Origin: JAJRVM01 sp041752115
Lineage (GTDB): Bacteria > Planctomycetota > Planctomycetia > Pirellulales > Pirellulaceae
Direction: 5' to 3'
DNA: 64,000 nucleotides
Assembly: GCA_041752115.1 (NCBI GenBank)
Contig: JBGSHS010000177.1
Location: 62,001 to 126,000, forward strand
Shown here in pieces: positions 44,290 to 52,398 of this stretch. The notes under the pieces were generated by a model. It was not told the origin of the DNA, made no database searches, and saw nothing but the letters and a program-made list of their open reading frames with translations. The position numbers were made by a program, and so were the translations under genes. Position 1 is the first letter of the stretch. Every line of letters starts with the position of its first letter.

Positions 44290-44531
44290 GAACTCCCGCC
44301 ACGTCTCGGCTCCATCATCGGTTACATCGGAGAGCATGTCCAGACGCGGCCCCGGCAGACAGATCCGGAATCGCGCAAGTCCCCGGTTTCTGACCTCTTC
44401 ACCGCTACCCGCGGGCAAGAGGGGGGGAAGATCGACGGTGTCAATGATGAGACAATGGCTGATCCAGCCTGTCGCGCACAGGTCGACTCGTAATGCACGG
44501 TCGTAAGAACGTGCCCCAGGGACTGAACAGA

Positions 44532-44692
44532 ATGGCGAATGACGAAATACCCAATGACGAATCAAGCCCGAATAACGAAGACAGACACTCGTCCTGTCGA
44601 GATTGTGGCGAACGGATCCATCATTCGTCATTGGGTATTTCGTCATTCGTCATTTCCCCTCGTCATTGGGTATTTCGTCATTCGTCATTTCC
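44532..44692. repeat. Dispersed repeat B arranged as inverted arms, copy 2
   Basis: Left arm GAATGACGAAATACCCAATG then ACGAAT (44537-44562). Right arm, on the opposite strand, has the same sequence (44630-44655, reading ATTCGTCATTGGGTATTTCG), followed by another partial unit to 44692. The arms could fold into a ~25-bp stem with a ~70-nt loop. The element ends about 30 bp before the start of the next gene. Confidence 0.7.
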
Positions 44693-44720
44693 TGTCGGTC
44701 GAGCAGTGGGAGGAATAATC

Positions 44721-46838
44721 ATGTTCGGATTGAAGCATGCACACATCGTAGTGACGGGCCTGTCGCTGCTGGTGAATGGATTGGCGTGGGGGCAGACGGT
44801 GGGGCAACAGCGGGATCCAGAGCCGGCTTATCAGCGTACCGCCTATGCGCACGAGTCTGAACTGGTCAGCAACGCTCAACTGCAGCTGGCCATGTTCAAG
44901 CGACTCAGCGGCTGGGGCTGGGGAGAGATCCGCACCGGCGACGGAAAGCTCATGGCGGTGCTCGATCACCTGGGGGAGGTGATGCTGCGCGATCAGGACA
45001 TTCCCATGCGGCTGGAGGCGGAGAGGGTCCAGCGCGAAACCACGCCAGACGGCGAGCAGTTGGTCTTTGACGTCAAGTCGCTGGTTGTGCGGGAGAAGCT
45101 TCAAGGCACATCGTTTGACGACTGGATGCGGTATCCGCTCGAGCAACCCTGCCTGGTCGGACGGGTGACCATCACGCTTTCACCGGACAAACCGCTGCTC
45201 AACCTGCGATACCGGCTTCGCGCGACGGGCAATTTCTACGCTCGGTACATCCGCTTGCCCTGGTTGAAGGCCGGTGAAGCATCGTTTGGTACGGCGAAAG
45301 TCGACGCCATCTTCCCTGGTGTTGAATGGGTGGTGGGCGATGAGTGGTCCAGCGGCAGTGACTGGTTCAAAGATCCCTGGGCGTTGCGTGCCGTTCCTCA
45401 TCCGAACAAGGTGACGATTCCGTTGATGGCACTCAGTCACGAGGGAGTCGGCATCGGGCTGGCCTGGAATCCGCATCAGGTGGCGACGCGCTGGTTCAAC
45501 TATCGAGGCCATGTCCCTCAGCCAGTCTTCGCCTGTCCGAACTTCGTCGATCGGATGAACAACAATCTGATGGGTATCATGCTGCCCGATGCGACGATTG
45601 AGTCGCGCGAGAATCAGATCATTGCCGATCCGCCCTTGGAACTGAAGATTGATCAGCGTGTGGAGTTGGATGCAGAGATCTGGCTCAGCAAGGGTAACAG
45701 CATGCAAGTGGTGGTCGACTACCTGCAGCGGCAGGGAATGCCGGAGCCTCCCGAACCGCGTTGGCCGCTGCGTGAGACACTCGACCGCATCGCCTCTGCC
45801 TACAATACGAACCTCTGGCACGAAGGTCGCGGTTTCGGCATTGTGCAGCGCGACCAGATCGCGCCGCGCCCGCCGGCGTTTCTCAGCCGCTACCTGGCTG
45901 AACACGCGGACTCTGAACTGGCCCAACAGCTACAGGCCAAGATCGCCTGGTGTCAGGCTCAGCAGCCCACGCGGCCCCCCAAAGACGCGACTCCTCAGGC
46001 GCTCCTGCGCCGTGGTCAGGAAATCCTCGCACTGCAGCAGCCAGATGGCTCGTTCACGTTCGATCCTGACGGCCGTCACTATCGCAAGGACGACTTCGTC
46101 GTGGCACGTTCCTTCATTGAACCGATGGGACACGGCGGCGATACGGCTCTGGATATTACCGTGTTGCCGGCCCGGGAACTGTTGCAACTGGCCAGGCAGA
46201 CCGGTGATGCCCAACTGCGTGAGGGCGCCCGCCGCGCTTTGGAGCACTGCATGCCTCTCACACGCCCGGAAGCAGGCGACTTCTGGGAAACGCCACTGCA
46301 CGCGCCAAATCTTCTGGCCGCCGGGCACGCTGCCGTCACGTTTTATGAAGGATACAAGTTCTTTGGGGACGATCGCTATAAGCAGAAAGCCATCTACTGG
46401 ATCCGCTGCCTGCTCCCCTTCACTCATTTGTGGCAGCCTGACGACAAGCCGATGATCTACAACACGAAACCGTGCCTCTGCAGCAGCGACTGGTATTTCG
46501 CCAACTGGGTCCGCGACCACGTGCAGTGGGAAGTGCTCGCGGTGTTCAACGAGTCGACGGCCGCGGGAATTCGCTGGCACGAAGTGGATCCGGAAGTCGA
46601 CTGGCAGCGATTCCATCGCGGCATCACCGTGGCCGGGATCCGCTGGCTCAGCGACCATCGCCGCGATGACTGGCGGCCGCACAATGTTCCCGAATCGCTG
46701 GAACCGTATCGCCAGGGGGCATTCGACATGTGCTTCCCCGATACGCACAATTCGACCAGCGGTAATTACGGAGGCATGTTCATCCTGCCCGACCCGGTCG
46801 CCCTGAACATCTATGGCGTGCTGGACGCCGAGAAGTGA
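44721..46838 (+). CDS. Large secreted protein of unknown function, probable (alpha/alpha) toroid in C-terminal half
   Basis: 705 residues. The ATG at 44721 has an excellent ribosome site (GGGAGGAATAATC) and starts a signal peptide (MFGLKHAHIVVTGLSLLVNG, LAWG). Residues ~30-340 look like beta-sandwiches (DKPLLNLRYRLRATGNFYAR, VDAIFPGVEWVVGDEWSSG). Residues ~370-690 are helical with repeated Trp/His segments (LLRRGQEILALQQPDGSFTF, ALDITVLPARELLQLARQTG, AGHAAVTFYEGYKFFGDDRY, CSSDWYFANWVRDHVQWEVL). That pattern resembles polysaccharide lyase or hydrolase toroids. I do not recognise a family or active site. It sits among GH51, GH78 and Gfo/Idh genes, so a role in glycan use is inferred. Confidence 0.7.
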   Translation: MFGLKHAHIVVTGLSLLVNGLAWGQTVGQQRDPEPAYQRTAYAHESELVSNAQLQLAMFKRLSGWGWGEIRTGDGKLMAVLDHLGEVMLRDQDIPMRLEAERVQRETTPDGEQLVFDVKSLVVREKLQGTSFDDWMRYPLEQPCLVGRVTITLSPDKPLLNLRYRLRATGNFYARYIRLPWLKAGEASFGTAKVDAIFPGVEWVVGDEWSSGSDWFKDPWALRAVPHPNKVTIPLMALSHEGVGIGLAWNPHQVATRWFNYRGHVPQPVFACPNFVDRMNNNLMGIMLPDATIESRENQIIADPPLELKIDQRVELDAEIWLSKGNSMQVVVDYLQRQGMPEPPEPRWPLRETLDRIASAYNTNLWHEGRGFGIVQRDQIAPRPPAFLSRYLAEHADSELAQQLQAKIAWCQAQQPTRPPKDATPQALLRRGQEILALQQPDGSFTFDPDGRHYRKDDFVVARSFIEPMGHGGDTALDITVLPARELLQLARQTGDAQLREGARRALEHCMPLTRPEAGDFWETPLHAPNLLAAGHAAVTFYEGYKFFGDDRYKQKAIYWIRCLLPFTHLWQPDDKPMIYNTKPCLCSSDWYFANWVRDHVQWEVLAVFNESTAAGIRWHEVDPEVDWQRFHRGITVAGIRWLSDHRRDDWRPHNVPESLEPYRQGAFDMCFPDTHNSTSGNYGGMFILPDPVALNIYGVLDAEK

Positions 46839-46881
46839 TGTTCCGCGCGCAGAACGCGAGTCTTCACCTTGGAAATTCGAT

Positions 46882-46945
46882 CTTCCTTGTTCGATATTCG
46901 GCGGTTCAGACCCCTCGGTAACCGATGCCGCCAACGGTTCAACCC
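46882..46945. repeat. Dispersed repeat A, copy 5
   Basis: TTCCTTGTTCGATATTCGGC then GGTTCAGACCCCTCGGTAAC. Same orientation as copy 1, with similarity extending past the core. Confidence 0.7.
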
Positions 46946-46983
46946 AGAATCGTCGATCGCGATTCTGCGGCCGCCGTGCAACC

Positions 46984-47156
46984 TCTGACGAAATACCCCA
47001 TGACGCACGAAGACGGATCGACAGCGAACCCAGCCGGAGACGACTTTCGTCCAGTCGACAAGGCAGGTTTGTTCGTCATTCGTCATTCGTCATTCGTCAT
47101 TCGCCATTCGCCATTCCATTGGTCATGGGGTACTTCGTCATTCGTCATTCCCGACA
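46984..47156. repeat. Dispersed repeat B arranged as inverted arms, copy 3
   Basis: Left arm CTGACGAAATACCCCATGAC (from 46985). The right arm contains the mirror GGTCATGGGGTACTTCGTCA (47121-47140) next to tandem CGTCATT/CGCCATT units from 47073. The same layout as at 44.5 kb: short tandem units on one strand with inverted partners ~110 bp away. It lies between two convergent gene ends. Confidence 0.7.
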
Positions 47157-47182
47157 AGTGACATTGCAGCAAACTCAGTCGG

Positions 47183-48586
47183 TCACAGTGTCCAGCCGGC
47201 ACGGTATTGGCGCCGCACGTACGAATTCGCCTCGGCGTCATTGGTCACTTCCATCCTTTCACCGTCCCATAACAGCCTGCGGTTGGGGTAGCGCACGGCC
47301 AGGTTCCCCATCAGCACCATTTCGGACAGCGGGCCGGAATAGTCGAAGTGAGAACTGGCCGGCTTGCCATCCTTGCACGCTCGAATCCAATCCTGTTCGT
47401 GTCCGGCCAGGCCGCCCGGAATCCGCTGCAGCGACGGAGCAGGAGGCGTGTACTGGCGCATCTTCGTTTCCGGAATCAACTGGGGATCACGTCCGTAGCA
47501 GCCGCACATCAGAGAACCCTGGTCGCCGATAAACAACACTCCCCCGTCACCGTCTCCCATGGGTCGCCCTTCCTCCAGTTCATCCGGACGAGGCGGCATC
47601 ATCCCCCCGTCCCACCAGGTGAGCTTCACTGCGGGCATGGCTTCCCGGGCGGGGAATTGGTAGCGTACGATCGTCGAACGGGGATAAGTCTCGTTCTTCG
47701 GTTTGGTCTCCTGCCAGAGTCCGTGCCAATAGGTGGAGATACACCCTTCGACACTCGTCGGGTATTTCAGCTTCAGTGCCCAGAAAGGCGCATCGAGGAT
47801 ATGACAGCCGAGGTCTCCCAGAGATCCGGTGCCAAAATCCCACCAGGCACGCCACAGCCCGGGATGATACGTCGGATGATACGGTCGCTCGGCTGCCGGG
47901 CCGATCCACAGATCCCAGTCGAGTGAACTGGGAACCGGCGGCGGGTCCGTCGGCCGATCCACCTCAATCCCCTGCGGCCAGACCGGTCGATTGGTCCAGG
48001 CGTGAACTTCGTGCACGTTGCCGATCGCTCCATCCCAGATCCACTCACACAGTTGGCGCACGCCGTCGCCCGACCGTCCCTGATTGCCGAGCTGTGTCAT
48101 GACGCCATGTTTGCGAGCGGCTTGAGTCAGCACACGAGCTTCGTGAACGCTGTGCGTCAAGGGCTTCTGCACGTATACATGTTTGCCTCGCTCGATCGCC
48201 GCCAACGCAACCACTGCGTGGGTATGATCGGGAGTGGCCACGATGACCGCGTCAATGTCCTTTTGCTGATCGAACATCCGGCGGAAGTCTTTGTACGTCT
48301 TCGCCTGCGGATACTGGGCGAACGTTTTGCTGGCGACCGCGGAATCCACGTCACAGAGTGCCACGATATTCTCCGTGGCGCACTGCGCGAGATTGTGCTG
48401 CCCCATGCCACCCACGCCGACGCCGGCCACGTTCAGCTTCTCACTGGGGGCCGTCTCCCCTGCCCCTCCCAATACGTGTCGCGGTACGATCGTCACCGTG
48501 GCCGCGGCCAGCACCGCACTGCTGAGAAACTCACGACGGGTGCTGGCCGCCTCACGCTTCGTCGTTCTTTCCGTTTGCCTTGTCAT
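47183..48586 (-). CDS. Tat-exported Gfo/Idh/MocA-family oxidoreductase
   Basis: 467 residues. A twin-arginine signal (STRREFLSSAVLAAATVTIV) precedes the Rossmann fold (LNVAGVGVGGMGQHNLAQC, res ~50-70; ALCDVDS). VIVATPDHTHAVVALAAIER and HVYVQKPLTHSVHEARVLTQ follow; the last holds the family's catalytic Lys, here in QKP instead of the common EKP. The C-terminal part (FGTGSLGDLGCHILDAPFWA, VRYQFPA, GHEQDWIRACKDGKPASSHF) forms the substrate-binding sheet. Exported members use a tightly bound NAD(P) and oxidise or rearrange sugars; planctomycetes encode many. It could pair with DUF1080 proteins in 3-keto-sugar chemistry. Ribosome site GAGGACC lies ~10 bp upstream. Confidence 0.9.
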   Translation of the reverse strand: MTRQTERTTKREAASTRREFLSSAVLAAATVTIVPRHVLGGAGETAPSEKLNVAGVGVGGMGQHNLAQCATENIVALCDVDSAVASKTFAQYPQAKTYKDFRRMFDQQKDIDAVIVATPDHTHAVVALAAIERGKHVYVQKPLTHSVHEARVLTQAARKHGVMTQLGNQGRSGDGVRQLCEWIWDGAIGNVHEVHAWTNRPVWPQGIEVDRPTDPPPVPSSLDWDLWIGPAAERPYHPTYHPGLWRAWWDFGTGSLGDLGCHILDAPFWALKLKYPTSVEGCISTYWHGLWQETKPKNETYPRSTIVRYQFPAREAMPAVKLTWWDGGMMPPRPDELEEGRPMGDGDGGVLFIGDQGSLMCGCYGRDPQLIPETKMRQYTPPAPSLQRIPGGLAGHEQDWIRACKDGKPASSHFDYSGPLSEMVLMGNLAVRYPNRRLLWDGERMEVTNDAEANSYVRRQYRAGWTL

Positions 48587-49194
48587 CGATCTGGGTCCTC
48601 AAGGAGCAAGATGAATCGAGAGTAAGAAAACAGCATACACTCACACCGCACCGTGCAGTCCTCCTGACGTCATGGCACGTCACCTTTTCCCGGCAGAAGT
48701 CGACGAGTGAATTCACGAACACTCCGGCTGTAGCTCCACGGGTCCGTGTCGGGAATACTGTGACCAGACGCTTCGAGCCAACTTGGAATCACTTAGTGAT
48801 CCGGATCGCCTTCGACCAGCGCATCGTCGTAGCCTTGCTGCAAAGTTGAAACATTCCACAGCGTCACCAGGCCAGCAGCGAAGAGTTGTCACTAACAGGC
48901 ACGCTCACTGCGCATCGAATCTACCACGTCCCCTCCTCCATCGCACGCGTAACGAGTCCACAATCGCTGACGGACGATTTCTTCGCGCGGCGCGCAGTTC
49001 GCTCGTTGGGCTCCAGCATATCCCTGCCACACCGCCCCTTCAATCACGGACCGGGCGGCACGTGCCCGACGTGCTGGCGGAATTTTCTCGTCCCTGATGG
49101 GTTTCGGGCATGCCGAACGTGGCCTGATTGCGGTAAACTGAATCGGCTGGTGCGATCCCGTCGTTCACTCTTTCTGGGCACGACCGAGTTCTCT
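48587..49194. other. Divergent intergenic region
   Basis: Holds the promoters of the Gfo/Idh gene (minus) and the kinase-nicotinamidase fusion (plus). The kinase frame stays open upstream to 48886 and includes four cysteines (CPTC, CRTWPDC), but it has no ribosome site and is probably non-coding. No known repeat. Confidence 0.4.
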
Positions 49195-50757
49195 ATGAGT
49201 CATCCTGGCACACCGAACGATCCCTACTTGCAGCTTTCCAGCGTGGGACGCTGCCGTGTTCTCGCTCGACTGGGCGAAGGGGGCATGGGGGTAGTCTACA
49301 AAGGACACCACCAAGACCTGGACCTGGATGTGGCGATCAAGTTCCTGCATCCTCACCTGGTACAACGGGAATCGACCGCCGAACGGTTCCTCCGTGAAGC
49401 CCGATTGGCCGCTCGTCTGAACCAGGCGTCGATCGTCCGAGTGTTTGACTGCGGCGAGACCAGCGGTCACTACTATATCGTGATGGAGTACGTTGACGGG
49501 CAGAGCGTCGAAGCACAAATGCAGCAGGATGGCCCGCTGAGGGTCGAGCAGGCTCTGAAAATTACCGAATCGCTGGCTCAAGCGTTGGGCGAAGCACTCA
49601 GTCAGATCGGTGTGATCCACCGCGACATCAAGCCGGCTAACATCCTGCTGACTTCGACCGGCCAGGTGAAGCTGGCCGATCTTGGCCTGGCCAAGACGAT
49701 TGCCGAAGGCAAACGCTCGTCGATGCACACGGCGGCCGGAGTGGCATTGGGGACGCCCAACTACATGTCGCCCGAGCAGTTTGCCGATGCCAGCCAAGTC
49801 GATCATCGAGCCGACATCTTCTCGCTCGGCGCCACACTCCATCATATGCTCTCCGGCCAGGCACCTTTCTCGGGCGATTCCTTTTTCGCCATTCTGAAGC
49901 AGGTCAACGAATCCGATCCAGCTCCGCTTCCCAGTCACGTGCCGCTGGCCGTGGAACAAATCATCATGCGGATGCTGGAGAAACGGCCGGAAGACCGTTT
50001 TCAAACCTACGCCGAACTGCTGGAAGCCCTGCGGGACGCTCGCCAGTCGCCCAACGACACGCAGGAGCACCTGATGCCGACGGTCGAAGTGGCCAACACG
50101 TCCTCGATCATCCCCTCGGCTCGAGTGGCCGGACGCGTTTTGCGACCAGCAACTCCTACCGAGAACCGCGTCCTGTTAGTGGTTGATATCCAGAACGACT
50201 TCTGTCCCGAGGGAGCGCTCGCAGTGCCCGAAGGGGACCAGGTCGTCCCGATTATTAACAAGCTCTCGAGACGATTTTCGCACGTGATCCTCACGCAGGA
50301 CTGGCACTGTGAAGACCACCTGTCGTTCGCGTCGTCTCATCCGGGTACGCGTCCGCTAGAACGGATTGAACTCTCGTACGGGCCGCAGATCCTCTGGCCC
50401 GATCACTGCGTGCAGCTCACTACAGGAGCGGCGTTCCATCCCGGACTGGAAGTGGCCAACTGCGAGTTGATTATCCGCAAGGGATATCATCGCGAAATCG
50501 ACTCGTATTCGGCCTTCTTCGAGAATGATCGGCAGACACCCACCGGACTGGCCGGCTACCTGCGTGAGCGCGGGTTGAACCGCATCTTCGTCGTCGGCCT
50601 GGCGACGGACTTCTGCGTGGCCTATAGCGCGCTGGACGCATGCCGACTCGGATTCGAGGTAACCGTGATCGAGAATGCCTGCCGGGGTATCGATGTGGAT
50701 GGATCTCTGGCCGCCGCCTGGCAACAGATGCTCGAGGCCGGTGTGGCCCGGGCCTAG
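49195..50757 (+). CDS. Ser/Thr protein kinase fused to a nicotinamidase
   Basis: 520 residues from the ATG at 49195 (a GAG lies ~9 bp upstream). Residues ~17-285 are a Hanks-type kinase with all catalytic elements: glycine loop ARLGEGGMGVVYKG, K49 in VAIKFL, HRDIKPANI (D144), ADLGLAK (162-164, DLG instead of DFG), GTPNYMSPEQ. After a linker (~286-322) residues ~325-520 are an isochorismatase-fold nicotinamidase: catalytic D331 in VVDIQNDFCPEGAL, metal ligands in DWHCEDH (D369, H371, H375), WPDHCVQ, K429 in IIRKGYH and nucleophile C474 in ATDFCVAYSALDA. So both halves look active. It would deamidate nicotinamide to nicotinate for NAD salvage under phosphorylation control. No membrane segment. 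Confidence 0.9.
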   Translation: MSHPGTPNDPYLQLSSVGRCRVLARLGEGGMGVVYKGHHQDLDLDVAIKFLHPHLVQRESTAERFLREARLAARLNQASIVRVFDCGETSGHYYIVMEYVDGQSVEAQMQQDGPLRVEQALKITESLAQALGEALSQIGVIHRDIKPANILLTSTGQVKLADLGLAKTIAEGKRSSMHTAAGVALGTPNYMSPEQFADASQVDHRADIFSLGATLHHMLSGQAPFSGDSFFAILKQVNESDPAPLPSHVPLAVEQIIMRMLEKRPEDRFQTYAELLEALRDARQSPNDTQEHLMPTVEVANTSSIIPSARVAGRVLRPATPTENRVLLVVDIQNDFCPEGALAVPEGDQVVPIINKLSRRFSHVILTQDWHCEDHLSFASSHPGTRPLERIELSYGPQILWPDHCVQLTTGAAFHPGLEVANCELIIRKGYHREIDSYSAFFENDRQTPTGLAGYLRERGLNRIFVVGLATDFCVAYSALDACRLGFEVTVIENACRGIDVDGSLAAAWQQMLEAGVARA

Positions 50758-51132
50758 GACTGCGCGCGATTCGGCGACACCGACCTGGAATGACGAATGA
50801 CGAAATACCCAATGACGCGAAGGGGCTAGGGAATTGAACCGCCTGGAGGGAAACGGACGGCCAGTGAACATGGTCTGACCCCAGGATCCATCGTCACAAC
50901 TGCGACCAGTGCGGTTTTCCGGACCTTGCTTGTCCCCACCAGCGAAACGCGGTTGTTCCACTGCCCCGCCAGGAATATCCGTGTCCAGCGCGTGTGCCTT
51001 CATGCCTACTTTGCTCAAACTGTACTCGACAGAGGCTGCCTGCCGTGATAGGTTCGATGAATCAAGTTCTCTGCCGTCCTGCCGCTCTCCATCGTCCGAT
51101 CCCCTACCGTTCGCAATCGAGCAAGTACTCCT
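50758..51132. other. Intergenic region with a repeat B arm
   Basis: A single repeat B arm lies at about 50790-50818. The rest should carry the promoter of the metallohydrolase gene. No gene seen. Confidence 0.45.
50790..50818. repeat. Dispersed repeat B, single arm, copy 4
   Basis: GAATGACGAATGACGAAATA then CCCAATGACG, the same unit as the left arm at 44.5 kb, without an inverted partner nearby. Confidence 0.65.
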
Positions 51133-52011
51133 ATGACCAGCAAGCGATCTACCAACCGTGTGACCATCTCCTCCAGACGCCAGTTCTTGTGCACGACAGC
51201 CGCCTCCGGCGCAGCAGTGCTCGTCTCTGCATGTGCCGAGGGCTTTTCGAACGACAGCATCGACGTCATCGATTATCATGCGCACCTCGATAGTGCAGTT
51301 GACCTGCCGAAAGCTCTGCAACTGGCCCAACAACGTGGCGTCAAGCTGGGTATCGTGGAGCATGCGGGCTCTAAGGAGTACTTCTACCGCGGCATGCTCA
51401 ACAATGATGATGACCTGCGCGCTTACCTCCACAAGCTTTCAGGCCATCCTGTCTTGAAGGGCATCCAGGCGGAAGGCCTGGACTGGATGTCCTGCTTCTC
51501 GGCGGAGTTGGTCGCCCAACTCGATTACGTGTTGACCGACGCGCTCACCTTCCCCGACGAGAATGGCCGGCAGATCCGACTGTGGGCTCCGGGAGTCGAA
51601 TTCCCTGACAAACAGGACTTCATGGAACGCTATGTCGCCTTCCACATCGAGATCATGTCCAAGGAGCCCATTGACATTCTGGCCAACCCCACGCTGCTTC
51701 CTACTTCGATGCAGTCGAACCACGACGCCTTGTGGACTACCGAGCGTATGAAACGCGTCATCGCTGCCGCGAAGGAATTTGGTGTTGCGATCGAGATCAA
51801 CTCACGTTTCAGCCTTCCTCGACTGGCATTTCTGCAGATGGCCAAGGAGGCAGGAGTCAAGTTTTCCTTCGGTTCGAATACACCCGGAATGGGTGTGGGT
51901 TTGCTCGACTATTCCGTATCAGTCGCCAAACAACTTGGCCTTCGACCGGAGCACCTGTTCTCCCCGGCTCCTCCCGGCAAGAAACCGATCGAAGTACGGA
52001 AGTTCAGCTAG
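51133..52011 (+). CDS. Tat/lipoprotein PHP-like metallohydrolase
   Basis: 292 residues. The N-terminus combines a twin-arginine motif (SSRRQFLCTTAASGAAV) with a lipobox-like LVSAC, so the product is probably an exported lipoprotein. The first barrel strand reads VIDYHAHLDSAVDLPKA, with His-x-His metal ligands (res ~48-50). Further candidates are GIVEHAGSKEY, a distal LANPTLLP and VAIEINSRFSLPRLAFLQMA, then KFSFGSNTPG. This resembles PHP or amidohydrolase-type TIM barrels that hydrolyse phosphate esters or amides. A specific activity cannot be named. It stands between the kinase fusion and a sulfatase, on the same strand as both. Confidence 0.75.
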   Translation: MTSKRSTNRVTISSRRQFLCTTAASGAAVLVSACAEGFSNDSIDVIDYHAHLDSAVDLPKALQLAQQRGVKLGIVEHAGSKEYFYRGMLNNDDDLRAYLHKLSGHPVLKGIQAEGLDWMSCFSAELVAQLDYVLTDALTFPDENGRQIRLWAPGVEFPDKQDFMERYVAFHIEIMSKEPIDILANPTLLPTSMQSNHDALWTTERMKRVIAAAKEFGVAIEINSRFSLPRLAFLQMAKEAGVKFSFGSNTPGMGVGLLDYSVSVAKQLGLRPEHLFSPAPPGKKPIEVRKFS

Positions 52012-52035
52012 TCCTCTCTGACAGCCAAGAACGAG

Positions 52036-52165
52036 GGCGCCACTGGCTTTGCCAGTGCACGTAAGATCTAAGGTGCCACTGGCTTTGCCAGTGCTCCTCC
52101 GGCTATCGGGCAAGCTACACTGGCGGCTATCGGGTCGGGCAACATTGGCGGAGCCAGTGCCACCC
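52036..52165. repeat. Palindromic repeat D, two close copies and a third inverted one
   Basis: GCCACTGGCTTTGCCAGTGC occurs at about 52039-52058 and 52074-52093, each with a 7-bp stem CACTGGC/GCCAGTG. A third copy on the reverse strand is at 52147-52165. They follow the stop of the metallohydrolase gene, so they may act as terminators as well as mobile REP-like units. Confidence 0.7.
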
Positions 52166-52398
52166 AACCCGAAAGTCACACTGTCACAAAGCACCAGAGG
52201 ACCAATTCGCCGGTGACTCCTGGAAGCCGATCGGTCAGTGCCGGAAATTCCAACGGCTGTGGAGTAGATAATTACCTCTGTTTCGCGAGTACCTTGGCTG
52301 CGCGCAGGGATTGTCGGTCGGTCATGTGATTGACGCCATTTCGCCAATCGACCATCCTGATTCACAGAGACCACAACACTCGTGGAGGATATCCTGCC

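Noticed and set aside
48886..49194. N-terminal extension of the kinase-nicotinamidase with four cysteines
   Set aside because: No ribosome site, and the kinase glycine loop follows soon after the ATG at 49195; the cysteine spacing does not match a clear ribbon.
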